64,000 nt of DNA from Gibbula magus (lineage: Eukaryota > Mollusca > Gastropoda > Trochida > Trochidae): NCBI GenBank assembly GCA_936450465.1, contig OW388289.1, positions 79,658,593 to 79,722,592 of the forward strand, given 5' to 3'. Every line of letters starts with the position of its first letter. Positions within the stretch are counted from its first letter, which is position 1. Below are positions 43,694-54,577 of the stretch, piece after piece. The notes beneath the pieces were generated by a model. It did not search any database. It was not told the origin of the DNA and saw only the letters and a list, made by a program, of their open reading frames with translations. The translations under genes were made by a program, and so were the position numbers.

Positions 43694-46600
43694 CTGTAAT
43701 TGTATGAAATTATCAAATTGCAAGATAGATTAAATAGTTTTATATCAGTTAGATATGTTACTATTTTGTCTCAATCAGTTTGTAATTATGCAACACTTTC
43801 AGAGGGGAGACATGTTATCGTAGATTTACTTTTGTGATGTCAAAAAGAAATCCAGGAATTGTTTATATATACAAGGTACGATTTTTTCCAAACGGATCAA
43901 ATTATTTCATCACGCAGAAAAAAAAATATCCACAAAATTAAAAACAAATTCTTATTTACTTGTGCATGTTCCCGCAGCATATGCGGTCTTTTGACACACA
44001 GGAGATGGCCTAGCTTCTCCACCAGGAGGGTCCGAGCCAGGGGAGACACCTTCCACCCTTCCTCTCCCTTCAAGTGGATCTTCATCACCACGACGGACAG
44101 AACACAGGACAGGCTCGCCAACACCATCACCAGGGCGAAATATACACCTGGAAGTATTATTTTGCTTATTAAACGAGGAACAATAATGTTGTTTTGAAAT
44201 GTAAACAATATCCTCAATTTTGAAAGTAAATCATGTCACTGCAAGTTATCGAAAACCTCTATTCAAATTACATCATCAAACATCACACCTTAATGGAAAC
44301 TATACCAAGTTGTTCAAGGTTCCACTTAGAAAACATGTGTTCAACTCACACATCAAGGGAAGTGGTTTGGAGTTCGGCGGCACTATTCCCAATGTGAGGA
44401 ACTCGAAAACCGTGAGGGACAGAAGAAGAGTAAGCTGAAGCCCAACCTTCTGTCCTGAAGATGGAGGCAGGAAGAAGCCAAGAATTGCCACAGTACAGAT
44501 GAGGAAGCACGGGAAGAAGAGGGTCAGCATGAAGAAGGTGGGTCGTCTCTGTATCTCAACATGGTAGATGACTTCAGCGAACGAGAGAGGACTAATGACA
44601 TTCTCACTTCGAACAGCGTTTAAGACCCATTCAGCATTCTCTATGTAAGCATTGGTGTCCCCGTCCTCATCTGTCGTCATGTTGACCGCGGGATACTCGT
44701 GCACCCAAGGACCGAAAGTAAGTGGACAAGTCTGTTTGTCGAAAGGGAAGTATGTCGTATCAACCCCACACACACTCTTCAGAAGCGTTGGGAACTTTTG
44801 TATTACTCGCCCAGTATTATATAATTCCAGTCTGTAGAACTTCCGTTCTGACATGGCTATGTTGCTTCCAAATGCAGAGCTGGAAGATAATGTGAAGAGT
44901 TTCACAGAGACATTCATGATTAACATTGTGTAATGACGTAATTTTAACCTGTTTATATTATTCAACGTCTTTTACATTTAAACAAATTTCATATTACATG
45001 AACTACATTTTGACTGTTTTATTTACTAGGTCCATATACTAACTCGAATGGTGAATTCTATCAGCTTATATCAAAAGGAAGAATAACATTTTCCAGTTTT
45101 GGACAGTTTCTTATGGTTCCTTCATGTTCTTTCACAGGAGACAACAGATTAATAGGAAAAACTATCTTTGGGTATACGAACTCGTCATAAAGCGTGACGT
45201 CAGGAGTCCAGATGCTGCCGAAAGGGAAATAGAGCAGTTTTACTCCTTTGTAATCATCAGGGTTCCAGCTCAAACGACAGTCGTCCCACTCCTGTTTGGA
45301 TTAATTGATTATATATGTCCTTAACTGTTTGATCTCAACTTACAGTCCATTTAATTTGTTAGATTGCAAGTTCATTTCCTTTCTATCAACGACGACTGCA
45401 GCTGCGTAACGCAATACACAAAGATTATAAACAAATCAAGATTGTCATATGACTTTTTTACTACCAAAGCAAGGGGTTATACAAACATTTTCATGAAACT
45501 AGCATGACACTTTTTAGTGTGATTATTTCTTTATAACCGGCCCTATTCTATTTGAATCGTATGAAATAGCCAGACTTTGGCCTGATATATTGACTTTATG
45601 AATAATTATTTCATGATGTCACAAATAATCACTTCCTGACGTCACAGACAACACAATGTAATAACTCGCGCTACAATATCTGTTGCAAGGCAAACGGCTA
45701 TCTGCATATGTGTACATAGAAACATATGACATGGCTTATGGTTCACAACATGGGTAATAAAGAAGAAAGACTTGTGCTATATCAGTTACAACAAAATTTC
45801 ATCTCAAATAAAAAATATACATACAAATCTGATCCACACGTTTGTTGTCAGTATCTGTTTGGGTTCATCCTGATAAAGATAGAAATATTTAAATCAATGA
45901 CCTATTCTGATCAGTTATACATTGTTGATGAACTTTGAATTACAATGATATGAACTGTATACAGCTTGGTAATCAGAAGAAGAAAGGATACAACTTCACC
46001 GACTCCTCTGCTCCGACTCCGATGAAGTAGGCTGGCTTGAAAATTGAAACAGAAGGTTTGTGCGACATCCGCCCGACCCCATACTGTTCATTTTTTCAAT
46101 CTTACTTAAAACAATATCCTTAATTTCAAATACCTAAAGTCGCTTTTCACAATGGTCCTTTTAACTTTTCTTGTAAGGCCTTTTTTCTGGTAGAAGCGAT
46201 TCATACGTTAACACTAACTTCTACGAATAATACCGTACATTTTACCTGTTATTTTAAATTTAACACTGACCAGATCCACGACTTGTCTGAGCCAAAGGTG
46301 CATGTTGACGTCAACCGGAAGTCCAGACTCAGGACAGTCAGGCAGCATGTCCTTCCAGTAGCTGTTAGTCAGATTCTGCATCAACTCGCATTTAGGGTCA
46401 GAACCTGTGTGTAATAAAACATAGTCAGATATTAAATCATCTGGAAAACATATAAAGATTGCACCTGATGCAAATGATGTAATATTTGACGTGTAGCAAA
46501 TGGTGTTGACAGGATGTGGTGAGATGTGTGGTACGTGTATCGCATCATTGATATGGTGATCGCAGGGGTCGATTTGGAACACCTTGCTGTCGTAATAGAT

Positions 46601-47654
46601 TGCATTGCCATTGTTGTTGTTTTCACGACCGTAGTCAGAAACTGTCTTGAGGAGTCATATGTTAATGTTACGTTGGGCAATAGACTGTATCCAAAGTGTG
46701 CCTCTGTTCATCCAGCAGTACAAATAAGTATCTTGTATGGAATTGAAGACATTGTGACTGATAACCTTAAAATCGCCTTAATTGGCAGGAGGTTGCATAG
46801 ATATTCTTATGCAGTGAGTTGAACAAGGAACGATATTGGTCCGTATACCAGAGTGATAATGTTTACGCTTTGCGCAGGGCCCTTGGTGATGTTGAGTTCA
46901 TCGCATCCTCATTATTAGTAGTTACTGTAGTACTTGTAGCAATAGTAGTAGCAGTAGTAGTAGTAGTAGCAGCAGCAGCAGTTGTTGTAGTTGTTGTACT
47001 TATAATCGTAGTTGCAGTTGTTGTTGTAGTTGTTGTCGTTAGTGTAGTAGTAGTTGTTGTTGTATTTGTAATTGTAGTTCAATTCAAATTGGATGTTTCG
47101 ATAGAAAGTCTGAGTTGAGTAACCTTTGGTGGAAAGAGAATGGTGTCCGTGTATAGGGGCGTACTATGAAGTTCAGATGTATGGATTCGCTACACTAGTA
47201 CAGGAAATAAGGGAAAAGGAAGTTGCATTGCCATATAATACTCAAGTGCAGTGAGTTCATTTGACTTTGACGTCACCAAATACATGACGTCATAGCATTA
47301 GGTGTCATCATATTTCAATGGCATAGCATTTTTAGCCATGTACTTGATGGTTAAAGCATTTTGATGTCACGAAGTTGATAATGCTAGACCCCAATGGGTC
47401 ACATCTATTAAACATCAAGACCATATCTCCTTTGAATTAATGCTTGATCTCACACAAACGATATTGTGAGAACACATTGTAAATGATAAATCATCTGTTC
47501 CATTATTTTAAAAGGAAACTGGAGACCAAAATAATACATAAATATTCAATAAATCATTTGAAAAGCAAATAATTAAGAATGCATACTCACAGACTTGGCA
47601 AAATGAAAGGTTACACGAAACATACAAACACATTCCATAGAAGAGACACTTCAT
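43394..47654 (-). CDS. Gene C: nicotinic receptor-like subunit, complete
   Basis: Seven minus-strand exons: 47591-47654, 46271-46404, 45825-45869, 45182-45291, 44350-44879, 43960-44147 and 43394-43693. Together they give 1371 bp, 456 aa plus stop, with all phases compatible. The product has a signal peptide, an extracellular ligand-binding domain with a canonical Cys-loop, M1, M2 (GQKVGLQLTLLLSLTVFEFL), M3, a loop with an acidic helix (IKHLEEEKADHE), and M4 with C-terminus FYVNLVS. Loop C (RSENVISPLSFAEVIY) has no vicinal cysteines, so it is a non-alpha type and would need partners or bind ligand atypically. Loop B Trp (GPWVHEY) and loop A (WTPDVTLYD) are kept. No Thr-rich exon is recognised. 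The ligand is unknown. Confidence 0.9.
43960..44147 (-). CDS. Gene C exon 6: M3
   Basis: 188 bp; encodes (C)VYFALVMVLASLSCVLSVVV, then MKIHLKGEEGWKVSPLA and LLVEKLGHLL. Donor A|GTAAAT. Confidence 0.9.
44350..44879 (-). CDS. Gene C exon 5: Cys-loop, M1, M2
   Basis: 530 bp; Cys-loop C-GVDTTYFPFDKQT-C, GPWVHEYPAVN, RRPTFFMLTLFFPCFLIC and SSGQKVGLQL. It is three codons shorter than in B and D, in the loop C region. Confidence 0.92.
45182..45291 (-). CDS. Gene C exon 4 (110 bp)
   Basis: Encodes EWDDCRLSWNPDDYKG, then FGSIWTPDVTLYD. Acceptor aaacag, donor GA|GTTCGT. Confidence 0.9.
45825..45869 (-). CDS. Gene C exon 3 (45 bp)
   Basis: DEPKQILTTNVWIRF; acceptor ttatcag, donor GTATGT. Confidence 0.88.
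46271..46404 (-). CDS. Gene C exon 2 (134 bp)
   Basis: (C)SDPKCELMQNLTNSYWKD, continuing to LPVDVNMHLWLRQVVDL. Acceptor cacacag, donor GTCAGT. Confidence 0.9.
46905..47075. repeat. GTA/GTT/GTC trinucleotide repeat in gene C intron 1
   Basis: Long imperfect (GTN)n. The minus strand would read as polythreonine, but no usable acceptor follows the preceding stop. The corresponding intron position in gene D (about 59030) has only a short version. Confidence 0.75.
47591..47654 (-). CDS. Gene C exon 1, signal peptide
   Basis: MKCLFYGMCLYVSCNLSFCQ-V; donor T|GTGAGT. Confidence 0.82.
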
Positions 47655-48175
47655 ATTCGCTATCGTCTTTGAAAACTGTATGTCAGAGATATGTGTCGTT
47701 ACCCAACGGAAAGGAAAGAGGAATGTGTTGCTAGAGGTACAGAATAATGTATTACGTTGTCATATTCAGTGTAGAAAAATTACCTGAAATTTGACCAGAC
47801 ATCGGGGCTGGTAAACTAACCAGCCCTCCTCACAAGTTGCCAGTCCTAATAAGTGTCGCATTTCAACTCCGCAATAATGAACGAACACAGAAATACATCC
47901 AGATGTCCTTAAAATGGGACTAATGCGTAATAGTATCTCAACGCATTCTGTAAAATAAGCTGTTTTCTTTCGCCTGCTTGCTTTTAAAAATGTCGAGTCA
48001 AGGCCAGCGAAATAAAGCAGTCCCTATTACAGGACGATCTTAAATGGACATCAAGTGTGTTTTGGAGTCACAGATGCCAAAAACCTTATAAATATTGTTA
48101 TTTTATCGGGAAGTTCTGACTATTATACTATTAAAATAATCGTTTTAATGAAAAGTGACACAGTATAGTGACGAT

Positions 48176-48673
48176 TTAAAGGTACATTCATTGTGTTTCA
48201 TAAAATGTTATTTGGCTTTAATACGTTCCAACTCACCACATGTTTTGTCTACAACACAAAAAAATTCCCTCAGCTTGCATATGTATCCCCAATCGCCAAA
48301 TGTATCATAATTACTAGTTTCCAATTAAAATTGAGTAACATAATTATGCATGTGCAGAAACCGAAACTGCACGTCCCATTTACATGCACAGTAGTTATGT
48401 GACCTATTAAACATTTTCAACTCAAATTTGTCCTTCTGTCTGTTATAAATAAGATTCAAGAATTACGTTTGACTCATTGGCGCGCGCCACACGCTGTGCA
48501 TTGTCCGGTTTTCGATCAGAAAACACTACTTTTACCTTCATATCATCAATATGCTAAGTCTACTATCATCAAAATGGTAGTTTTCGGTAACAGTCGCTAC
48601 CTTTCGATAAAGTAACACCATTTATAACGTTTGCAATATATGACCCCCAACAACACAATGGATGTACCTTTAA
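48176..48673. mobile_element. TTAA-flanked MITE, copy 2
   Basis: Ends AGGTACATTCATTGTGTT (48180) and the complement at 48669, with TTAA on both sides. The interior is partly homologous to copy 1 (for example the segments near 48315-48400 and 48570-48650). It lies about 520 bp upstream of the gene C start codon. Confidence 0.78.
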
Positions 48674-51635
48674 GTTGAACGTAGTACTTTCTTAAACACC
48701 TCGGCTGGTGTGCGTCAATTAGTCAAACGTACATGTAACCTTACCTAAATCAGACAAAATATTTTGCCTATTTATGTTTATAAGGTCATATAACTATTGT
48801 GTATGGAGATGGGACTTGAAGTTTCGGTTTCTGCACATGTATAAGGGTTTGTTTAATGTTTATTGGAAACCAGTAATAATAATTATCATATATTTGGCGA
48901 TATGGGATTGAAATTAACATCAGAAGATATGGTACCGTATTTTTGGCGTTGTATGCCAGTTCAGCCTGGCCAGGCCAGCAAGTGTTATCATAAGAAGCAA
49001 GAAAAATAGTGTACTTTACCGCCAGGTGTTTAATGAACGTAATAGGATACTTGAAGGATAAACCGAAAATGTTCGCTCAATTGTTTTTATGCAAATGCTC
49101 TAGAAACTAAACAGTTTTCATGATAACCCAAATTTGATGGTTTCTGCCCAAAGAATAAGAGATTGTGTGAATAATAATTGATCAAAACGTATGTCCTATT
49201 TCTAAAACGATTACTTGAAACATTTGGCAGAAATACAGTTCCCATGGAAATCGAGGTCACTAGACCTTTAACATGCATTCCAAGAAAACAGTCAGAACAT
49301 AATATCATAACTACATTTATATTTATATATTGTAATAAGTTCAAATGACATCTATTGACGAAAGGGATCAGATTAGTAAATTTCAGTCAGACTTGAATTC
49401 AGCAATCCAACAGAATGGATGCATCCCAGTATGCCCCATATGGCATAAATCACGCATGGCACAATCAAATCATCACCTTTGTTGATCAATATTATGCCAT
49501 CAACTTGACACAAATTTAACGAAATTAAACAACTTGACACAAATCGCAGCCAAAACATCACATTTATTTCACCTAGAATGTTTCGCTTCAAAAGCAGACA
49601 TGAATAGATACAAAGATAACATGTATTGATTACAGGTAAAATATCAGCCCGACCAGTAGTTGCTTCCTCCACTGATGTTAGAGTACGAACATCTTCTTGT
49701 TTCTTCTCCATGTATTTTTGTGACTGTTACATGATCTTATTCAATGAAACATTTAACTCATTGTTGATGTCTTTGTCGGTGAATTTTTGTATTTCACCTT
49801 ATTGAAATAGCTTTCAAAAAGTGTCCGGGTAACAGATATCAGGACCTTTTCAGCCAAAAGAGTATTGATATCGATAATGAACAGGACACTTTTATGAATG
49901 GTTGCCACGGACAACGAGGTCTAAGTGGGATGAAATGTTTAATATTATGTTCCTCTAATACTTCAAAATGACAATTTGACCCATTAGCCTGGGACCTTAT
50001 GATCAAGACCAGACTACCATTGCTCTCAACCAATTGAAAAAAAAGAGGATGTTTTACATGAAACATGTTATGTATATATCTGTAATAGGTGTTTTAGTTA
50101 TACAATATTGCCAATGATGGTTGTTGACCCCTTGAATACTGAATGATTTGTGCTTAGTATACAGAGGATTATAGTTATTTCTCTTTGTTATGACAATATT
50201 GCATGAGAAGGTGTTCTCTAACAAAATGTCATGGTATAAACAAAACTTGCACAGTATTTGTGCAATTCACGTGCAACTGTTCACCATCGTGAAATATGTC
50301 AACAACACATTTTCTACTCTAAACTGACTTTCTGACCCAAATTTGAAGGCTCATTTTGTTGTCTTATAAAGCATAGATTCTACTGATGATACCTTGTCCA
50401 AAGCCAACTGCAAGCAAGAGTTATTACCAAAGTTTCCGAGTTGTATCGTGATATAGCAGGACAGTTTGTCCGAGAGGCCCAGGTCCGAGGCCTTTGGTCA
50501 AGGACGGGGCTCGAGGACAATTGTCCTGCTATTTTCAACGAGGAAACTATGTCAGAAACTGACTTACATCTCACTTATTCCGAGAAATAACATAAAACCT
50601 ACGCGAATCAGGCTCAATTATTCTCCAATAATATAACGAAGCGGTAGTAAAATGACATCTTGTGGTGAGGAACATTCATCACTTAAATAAATACATTACA
50701 TTAGAATAAGACAATTGGGCGAATTTTACGTAAGTTTTATGTCAAGTAAGTTTGGCTAATTTCAGAACACTTAATAACGTTATTTACTCTGGATTGCACA
50801 AGTTAAAACTATTATCGACATTTAATACCAAACAATTAAGTTCCAGGAATTTGCTTGATGTAAAATAACAATCATATACAAATGTGCATCTGTACAATGT
50901 GTGAACAATAATTAAGTAAAAAAAAGAACAAAACGTTTAAAAATCCAGCATTAAGATAAACGAAATTTCATTTATGCACTTTATCATAATGTCTCGGTAG
51001 AGGTTATTGTTTTGAAAATAATGTGCAAACATGAAAAAGAAAATTCGACTATGTTCATCTTCACAGGGCGACAATGATTAAGATTACAAACAAGCAAAAC
51101 ATTAACGTGACATACTAACATAACCGACCATATTCTACGTGTAGGCAGATATCTGCAGAAAATTCCCGTGGGTCACTATAATACGTCTGACATGCATGGT
51201 GTTATATATCTCATTTATGTTAATATGTTTTAAATTTATACTGAATGAAGCTGAATATTTCGTGTTGACTCCTTCGTCAATGGGGATTATAAATTGTAGA
51301 TTAGGCCCTAAGAAGGGCCATAGGGGCCATGCCTTAAAAAGTATTACTATTATAATATTGTAGGCGATTTTTGCAAAACATGTTTTGCAATCTGTTGGAC
51401 ACATTTAGATACCAAAAATTATAGTTTAAAATGTTAGTGCAAACATTGAAAAAAAAAACAGATTAAAAGGTTTTATGCAATCATCTGGACATAAAATGGC
51501 GGTGGTATAATAAAAACAAGCAGTTGTCAATAAGGTGACATGATCCCCGCCGTTAATTAATACATCAAACATAATGTTAAGATCAGTAAAATAGACTGGA
51601 GCCAGGCCCTCGGTGTGATAATGATGAGAATACAA
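48674..51635. other. Intergenic region between genes C and D
   Basis: Mostly AT-rich unique sequence. A foldback motif at 50450-50535 (atagcaggaca...tgtcctgctat) is the only structure I can support. The frame 49373-49711 (minus, 112 aa) has no recognisable domain and is not annotated as a gene. Confidence 0.4.
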
Positions 51636-51912
51636 TGAACAAGCTTAACATGTCGAAATATGCAAAGTTCCGTTGTGACCTTGATAAGTATGTCAAGGTC
51701 AATCTTATCTAATCAGCCCTTTGTCATCCCTAAGAGGTGCTTTGTGTAAGATATGATGAAATTTCAGTGAACAGTTTTGGAGATATCCCGCTGACAAGCT
51801 TAACCTGCACATTAACATGTCGAAAAACTCCATTGTGACCTTGAGAATTACGTCAAAGTCACCCAAATCTAATCAGCCCTTTGCCCTATAGTAAAATATG
51901 TATGTATGTATG

Positions 51913-51946
<34 letters not shown>

Positions 51947-52187
51947 TGTATGTATGTATGTGTGTGAAGAGAATCCAGTGAACGATTCTTGAGATATTCC
52001 ATTGACAAGGTAAAATGTCTCGTTGTGACCTTGATATGAAGGTCAAGGTCACAAAACTCTGTAGGAACATTACTCTCCCTATGATGAACCTACATGCAAA
52101 ATATGAAAGAATCCAGTGACATATGTACGGACGGACGGAGCCAAATACTATATCCCCCGTTTCAATCTAAATGCGCGACGGGGGATA
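51636..52187. mobile_element. Pearl-like tandem-repeat element E4
   Basis: About three ~170-180-bp units (landmarks near 51675, 51835 and 52025, each with gttgtgaccttga or similar) are followed by ACGGACGGACGGAG (52126-52139) and a 3' hairpin (TATCCCCCGT at 52151 with ACGGGGGATA at 52178-52187). A GTAT microsatellite (51896-51962) interrupts one unit. The 5' border is uncertain. Confidence 0.65.
51896..51962. repeat. (GTAT)n microsatellite
   Basis: About 16 tandem GTAT units with one TATA interruption. Confidence 0.95.
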
Positions 52188-52255
52188 AAAATCATTGTAT
52201 GCCCGGTGTTATGTTATGTTTTCCTTCTTATAATAATTGGTCAGGTTCTTATCTT

Positions 52256-53064
52256 TTTGAGTAAAGAACTTGGGCCAGAGTTTGAGGTGAAGATGAGGAA
52301 TATGATAACAGACAGGAGGATGTAGAGGATGAGAAAGAGATAGGCGAGTAAAGAACTGGGTCGAGAGTTTGACAGTGAAGACGAGGAAGATTATAACAAA
52401 CAGGAGGATGAATAGAATAAGGAAGAGGGGTCGCGTAAAGAACCAGCACAAGTTGATGTGAAGACAATGAACGTGATAAAACGCAGGAGAATGTGGAAGA
52501 TAAAAAAGAGATGTTCGAGTAGAGAACTGGGACTTGACAGTGAAGACGAGGAATATGATAATAGACAGGAACAAAAAGAGACTGGTGAACAGACAGTCGA
52601 GTAAAGACAGAAGTATGTTGAGAATGAGGAAGAGACGGTAAAGTAAAGAACGAGGACGTGAGTTTAACACTGAAGACGCCGAATATGATAACATACAGAA
52701 GAATGAAGAGAATGAGGAATGGGGGTCGGGTAAAGAACTTGGACGTGTGTTTAACAGTGAAGACAAGGAATATGATAACCGACAGGAGGATGAAGAGAAT
52801 GAGGAAGAGGGGTCGAGTAAAGAACGTGGACGTTTGTTTAACAGTGAAGACGCGGAATATGATAACATACAGAAGGATGAAGAGAATGAGGAAGAGGGGT
52901 CGAGTAAAGAACTTGGACGTGAGTTTGGCAATGAAGACGAGAAAGATGATAACAGGCAGGAGGATGTAGAGAATGATGAAGAGATGGTCAAGAAAATAAT
53001 AAGGACTTGACAGTGAGGACGAGGAATATGATAACAAACAGGAGGATACAGAGGACGAGAAAAG
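52256..53064 (-). repeat. Minisatellite derived from the receptor M4 coding region
   Basis: About nine tandem units of 82-96 bp (one about 122). On the minus strand each corresponds to the last ~29 codons of the receptor gene. Four successive units stay in frame (TRPLFLILFILLSVIIFLVF, TVKHTSKFF). The 87-bp period equals 29 codons. The position of the gene's TAG stop is AAG, ACG or TCG in those units, so long open frames exist (52209-53174 and 52249-53037). Reading frame drifts in the other units. No splice acceptor joins it clearly to gene D. I treat it as a repeat, not a gene. Confidence 0.85.
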
Positions 53065-54167
53065 CCTCGGTCACAACACACCGTGCGCTTTTTTGGTCCT
53101 ACGCTTCGTTTTTCTGTAAAACGTGGGGAGGAATTGGGAAATGCAGGGAGGGAGTAAATCAACGCACGCCACACGCAAGGTGTAAGTATGTTGCACGCAA
53201 AAATGCCTGGCCGTGATCTGCTACGTGCATCGTACGTTGCGCCGTGGTGAGTTGTAAGTGCTTACAACGTACTTTCATTTTGCATGTAGAGGATCTAGCT
53301 CAATTGGTAGAGTGTCAACTCATCACCCGGAAGACCGGGGTTCGTTTCGCGGTCGCGTCATACCAAAACACGTTAAAAGATGGGAGTTGTTGCTGCCTTG
53401 CTTGACACTCAGCATTATAAACACATTACAACGCTTAAACTGGCGCTGCACTGTGGCTGCCGGTGCTATTTGCACACAATGAATTTATTACGGACAATAA
53501 AGAGTTATTATAATTATGTGACGTGCGGTGACCACGATATCGTACGATGTCCTTACTTACATGCATGGTTTAAGTGTGTGCAAGTGCAATGAATGGCACC
53601 CAGGGGGTGGGGGTATAGGGCGACCTTCAACGGTTCTCTCTCTGTGCTGCTGCCTCAAGATGAAGCCCATTCAATGCCCCCAGTTCTGATACTGCAAGAG
53701 CAGCTTCAAATGGCAGCGCATAATAACTGCAGAAATCAGTGAGCACAACTTGCGTGGTAATTGCAGAGTGTTTCATGTTCATTTGTCAGTTGAACTGAGG
53801 AAGTGCCGAGAAAGCATGTAAGATGCACTGAAAACGCACATGCTATGTGTGGAGCACGCACGTGCTAAGTGCGTCGTCCGTGGGGTATGTGACCATGTGA
53901 AAAACTGAAAACACTCACTGCGTCAGTGCGTTGTCCGCACAGTGTCCATCGAGTGCATGCACAGAATCAGTATGTGTTGAAAATATCCAATGGCACGTTG
54001 CTCGCACGCAGCGAAAGTTTTGCATGCACTAAAAGTGCTATGGCGTGTCTGTGTGCTCCCAAATCCGTATGGTGTCTGTACTTACAATGAACGTCTACCA
54101 CTATTTTACCCATGTTTTTGCATGTAGAAAGCATGTACTTGCAAGTAAGGCGGGTTATGACCGCCGC
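53065..54167. mobile_element. Putative non-autonomous DNA transposon inside the M4 minisatellite
   Basis: This 1.1-kb segment interrupts the array. Its ends are weakly inverted (left CTCGGTCACAACACACCGT, right complement GGCGGTCATAACCCGCCTT). Subterminal DNA is rich in gtgcgtc/gcacgc-type motifs. It contains a tRNA-like sequence and no transposase. The type is uncertain; Harbinger-like by composition. Confidence 0.5.
53290..53360 (+). ncRNA. tRNA-like sequence (pseudogene or SINE head)
   Basis: A box TAGCTCAATTGGTAGAG and B-box-like GGTTCGTTTC. The D arm is intact (GCTC/GAGT), but the T stem is mismatched (CGGGG against GCGGT). The anticodon loop would read CAT. It is unlikely to be a working tRNA. 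Confidence 0.45.
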
Positions 54168-54277
54168 TAAAGTAAAGAACTTAGAAATGAGTTTGAGAGT
54201 GAAGACGAGGAAGATGATATATAACAGATAGAAGGATGTAGAGGATGAGAAAGAGCTATAGACGGTGAAGTAGAGAA
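54168..54277 (-). repeat. M4-derived unit directly after the gene D stop codon
   Basis: One further unit of the minisatellite (gtgaagacgaggaagatgat core) between the insertion and the M4 exon. It shows that the array continues into the gene's own last exon. Confidence 0.8.
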
Positions 54278-54577
54278 CTAAGATGTGAGTTTGACAGTGA
54301 AGACGAGGAAGATGATAACAGACAGAAGGATATATAGGATGAGAAAGAGACGATCGAGTACAGAAGCGATGGTGACCCAGTCCTGAAATTCTGCAGACTC
54401 GTGATCTGCCTTCTCCTCCTCCAAGTGTTCAATCAGCCGGGACAGACGTTCTGCAACCTTCTGGGTGGATTTGAGGATGACGCCGATATCAGAGCGCGAA
54501 CCTTCCTCCAAAGGCACAGACAGTGTAGACAGTCCTCCATTTGATACAACGCTAGCTCGGTTCTTAGACAGGTCTTC
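54278..54577 (-). CDS. Gene D last exon: M4 and stop
   Basis: 300 bp; starts EDLSKNRASVVSNGGLSTLS, has HLEEEKADHESAEFQDW, then LDRLFLILYILLSVIIFLVF and TVKLTS-stop. Confidence 0.9.
   Translation of the reverse strand, partial: EDLSKNRASVVSNGGLSTLSVPLEEGSRSDIGVILKSTQKVAERLSRLIEHLEEEKADHESAEFQDWVTIASVLDRLFLILYILLSVIIFLVFTVKLTS

Noticed and set aside
46865..47097. Poly-Thr reading frame on the minus strand in gene C intron 1, as a candidate Thr-rich exon
   Set aside because: An in-frame stop precedes the threonine run with no acceptor between them, and the sequence is a GTN microsatellite matching intron, not exon, of gene D.
49373..49711. 112-aa minus-strand ORF starting MEKKQEDVRTL
   Set aside because: No recognisable domain, hydrophobic low-complexity remainder, AT-rich setting; likely chance.
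52209..53174. 321-aa and 262-aa membrane-protein ORFs
   Set aside because: They are frames of the M4-derived minisatellite; no promoter, start context or clear splice connection, so listed as repeat and finding instead.
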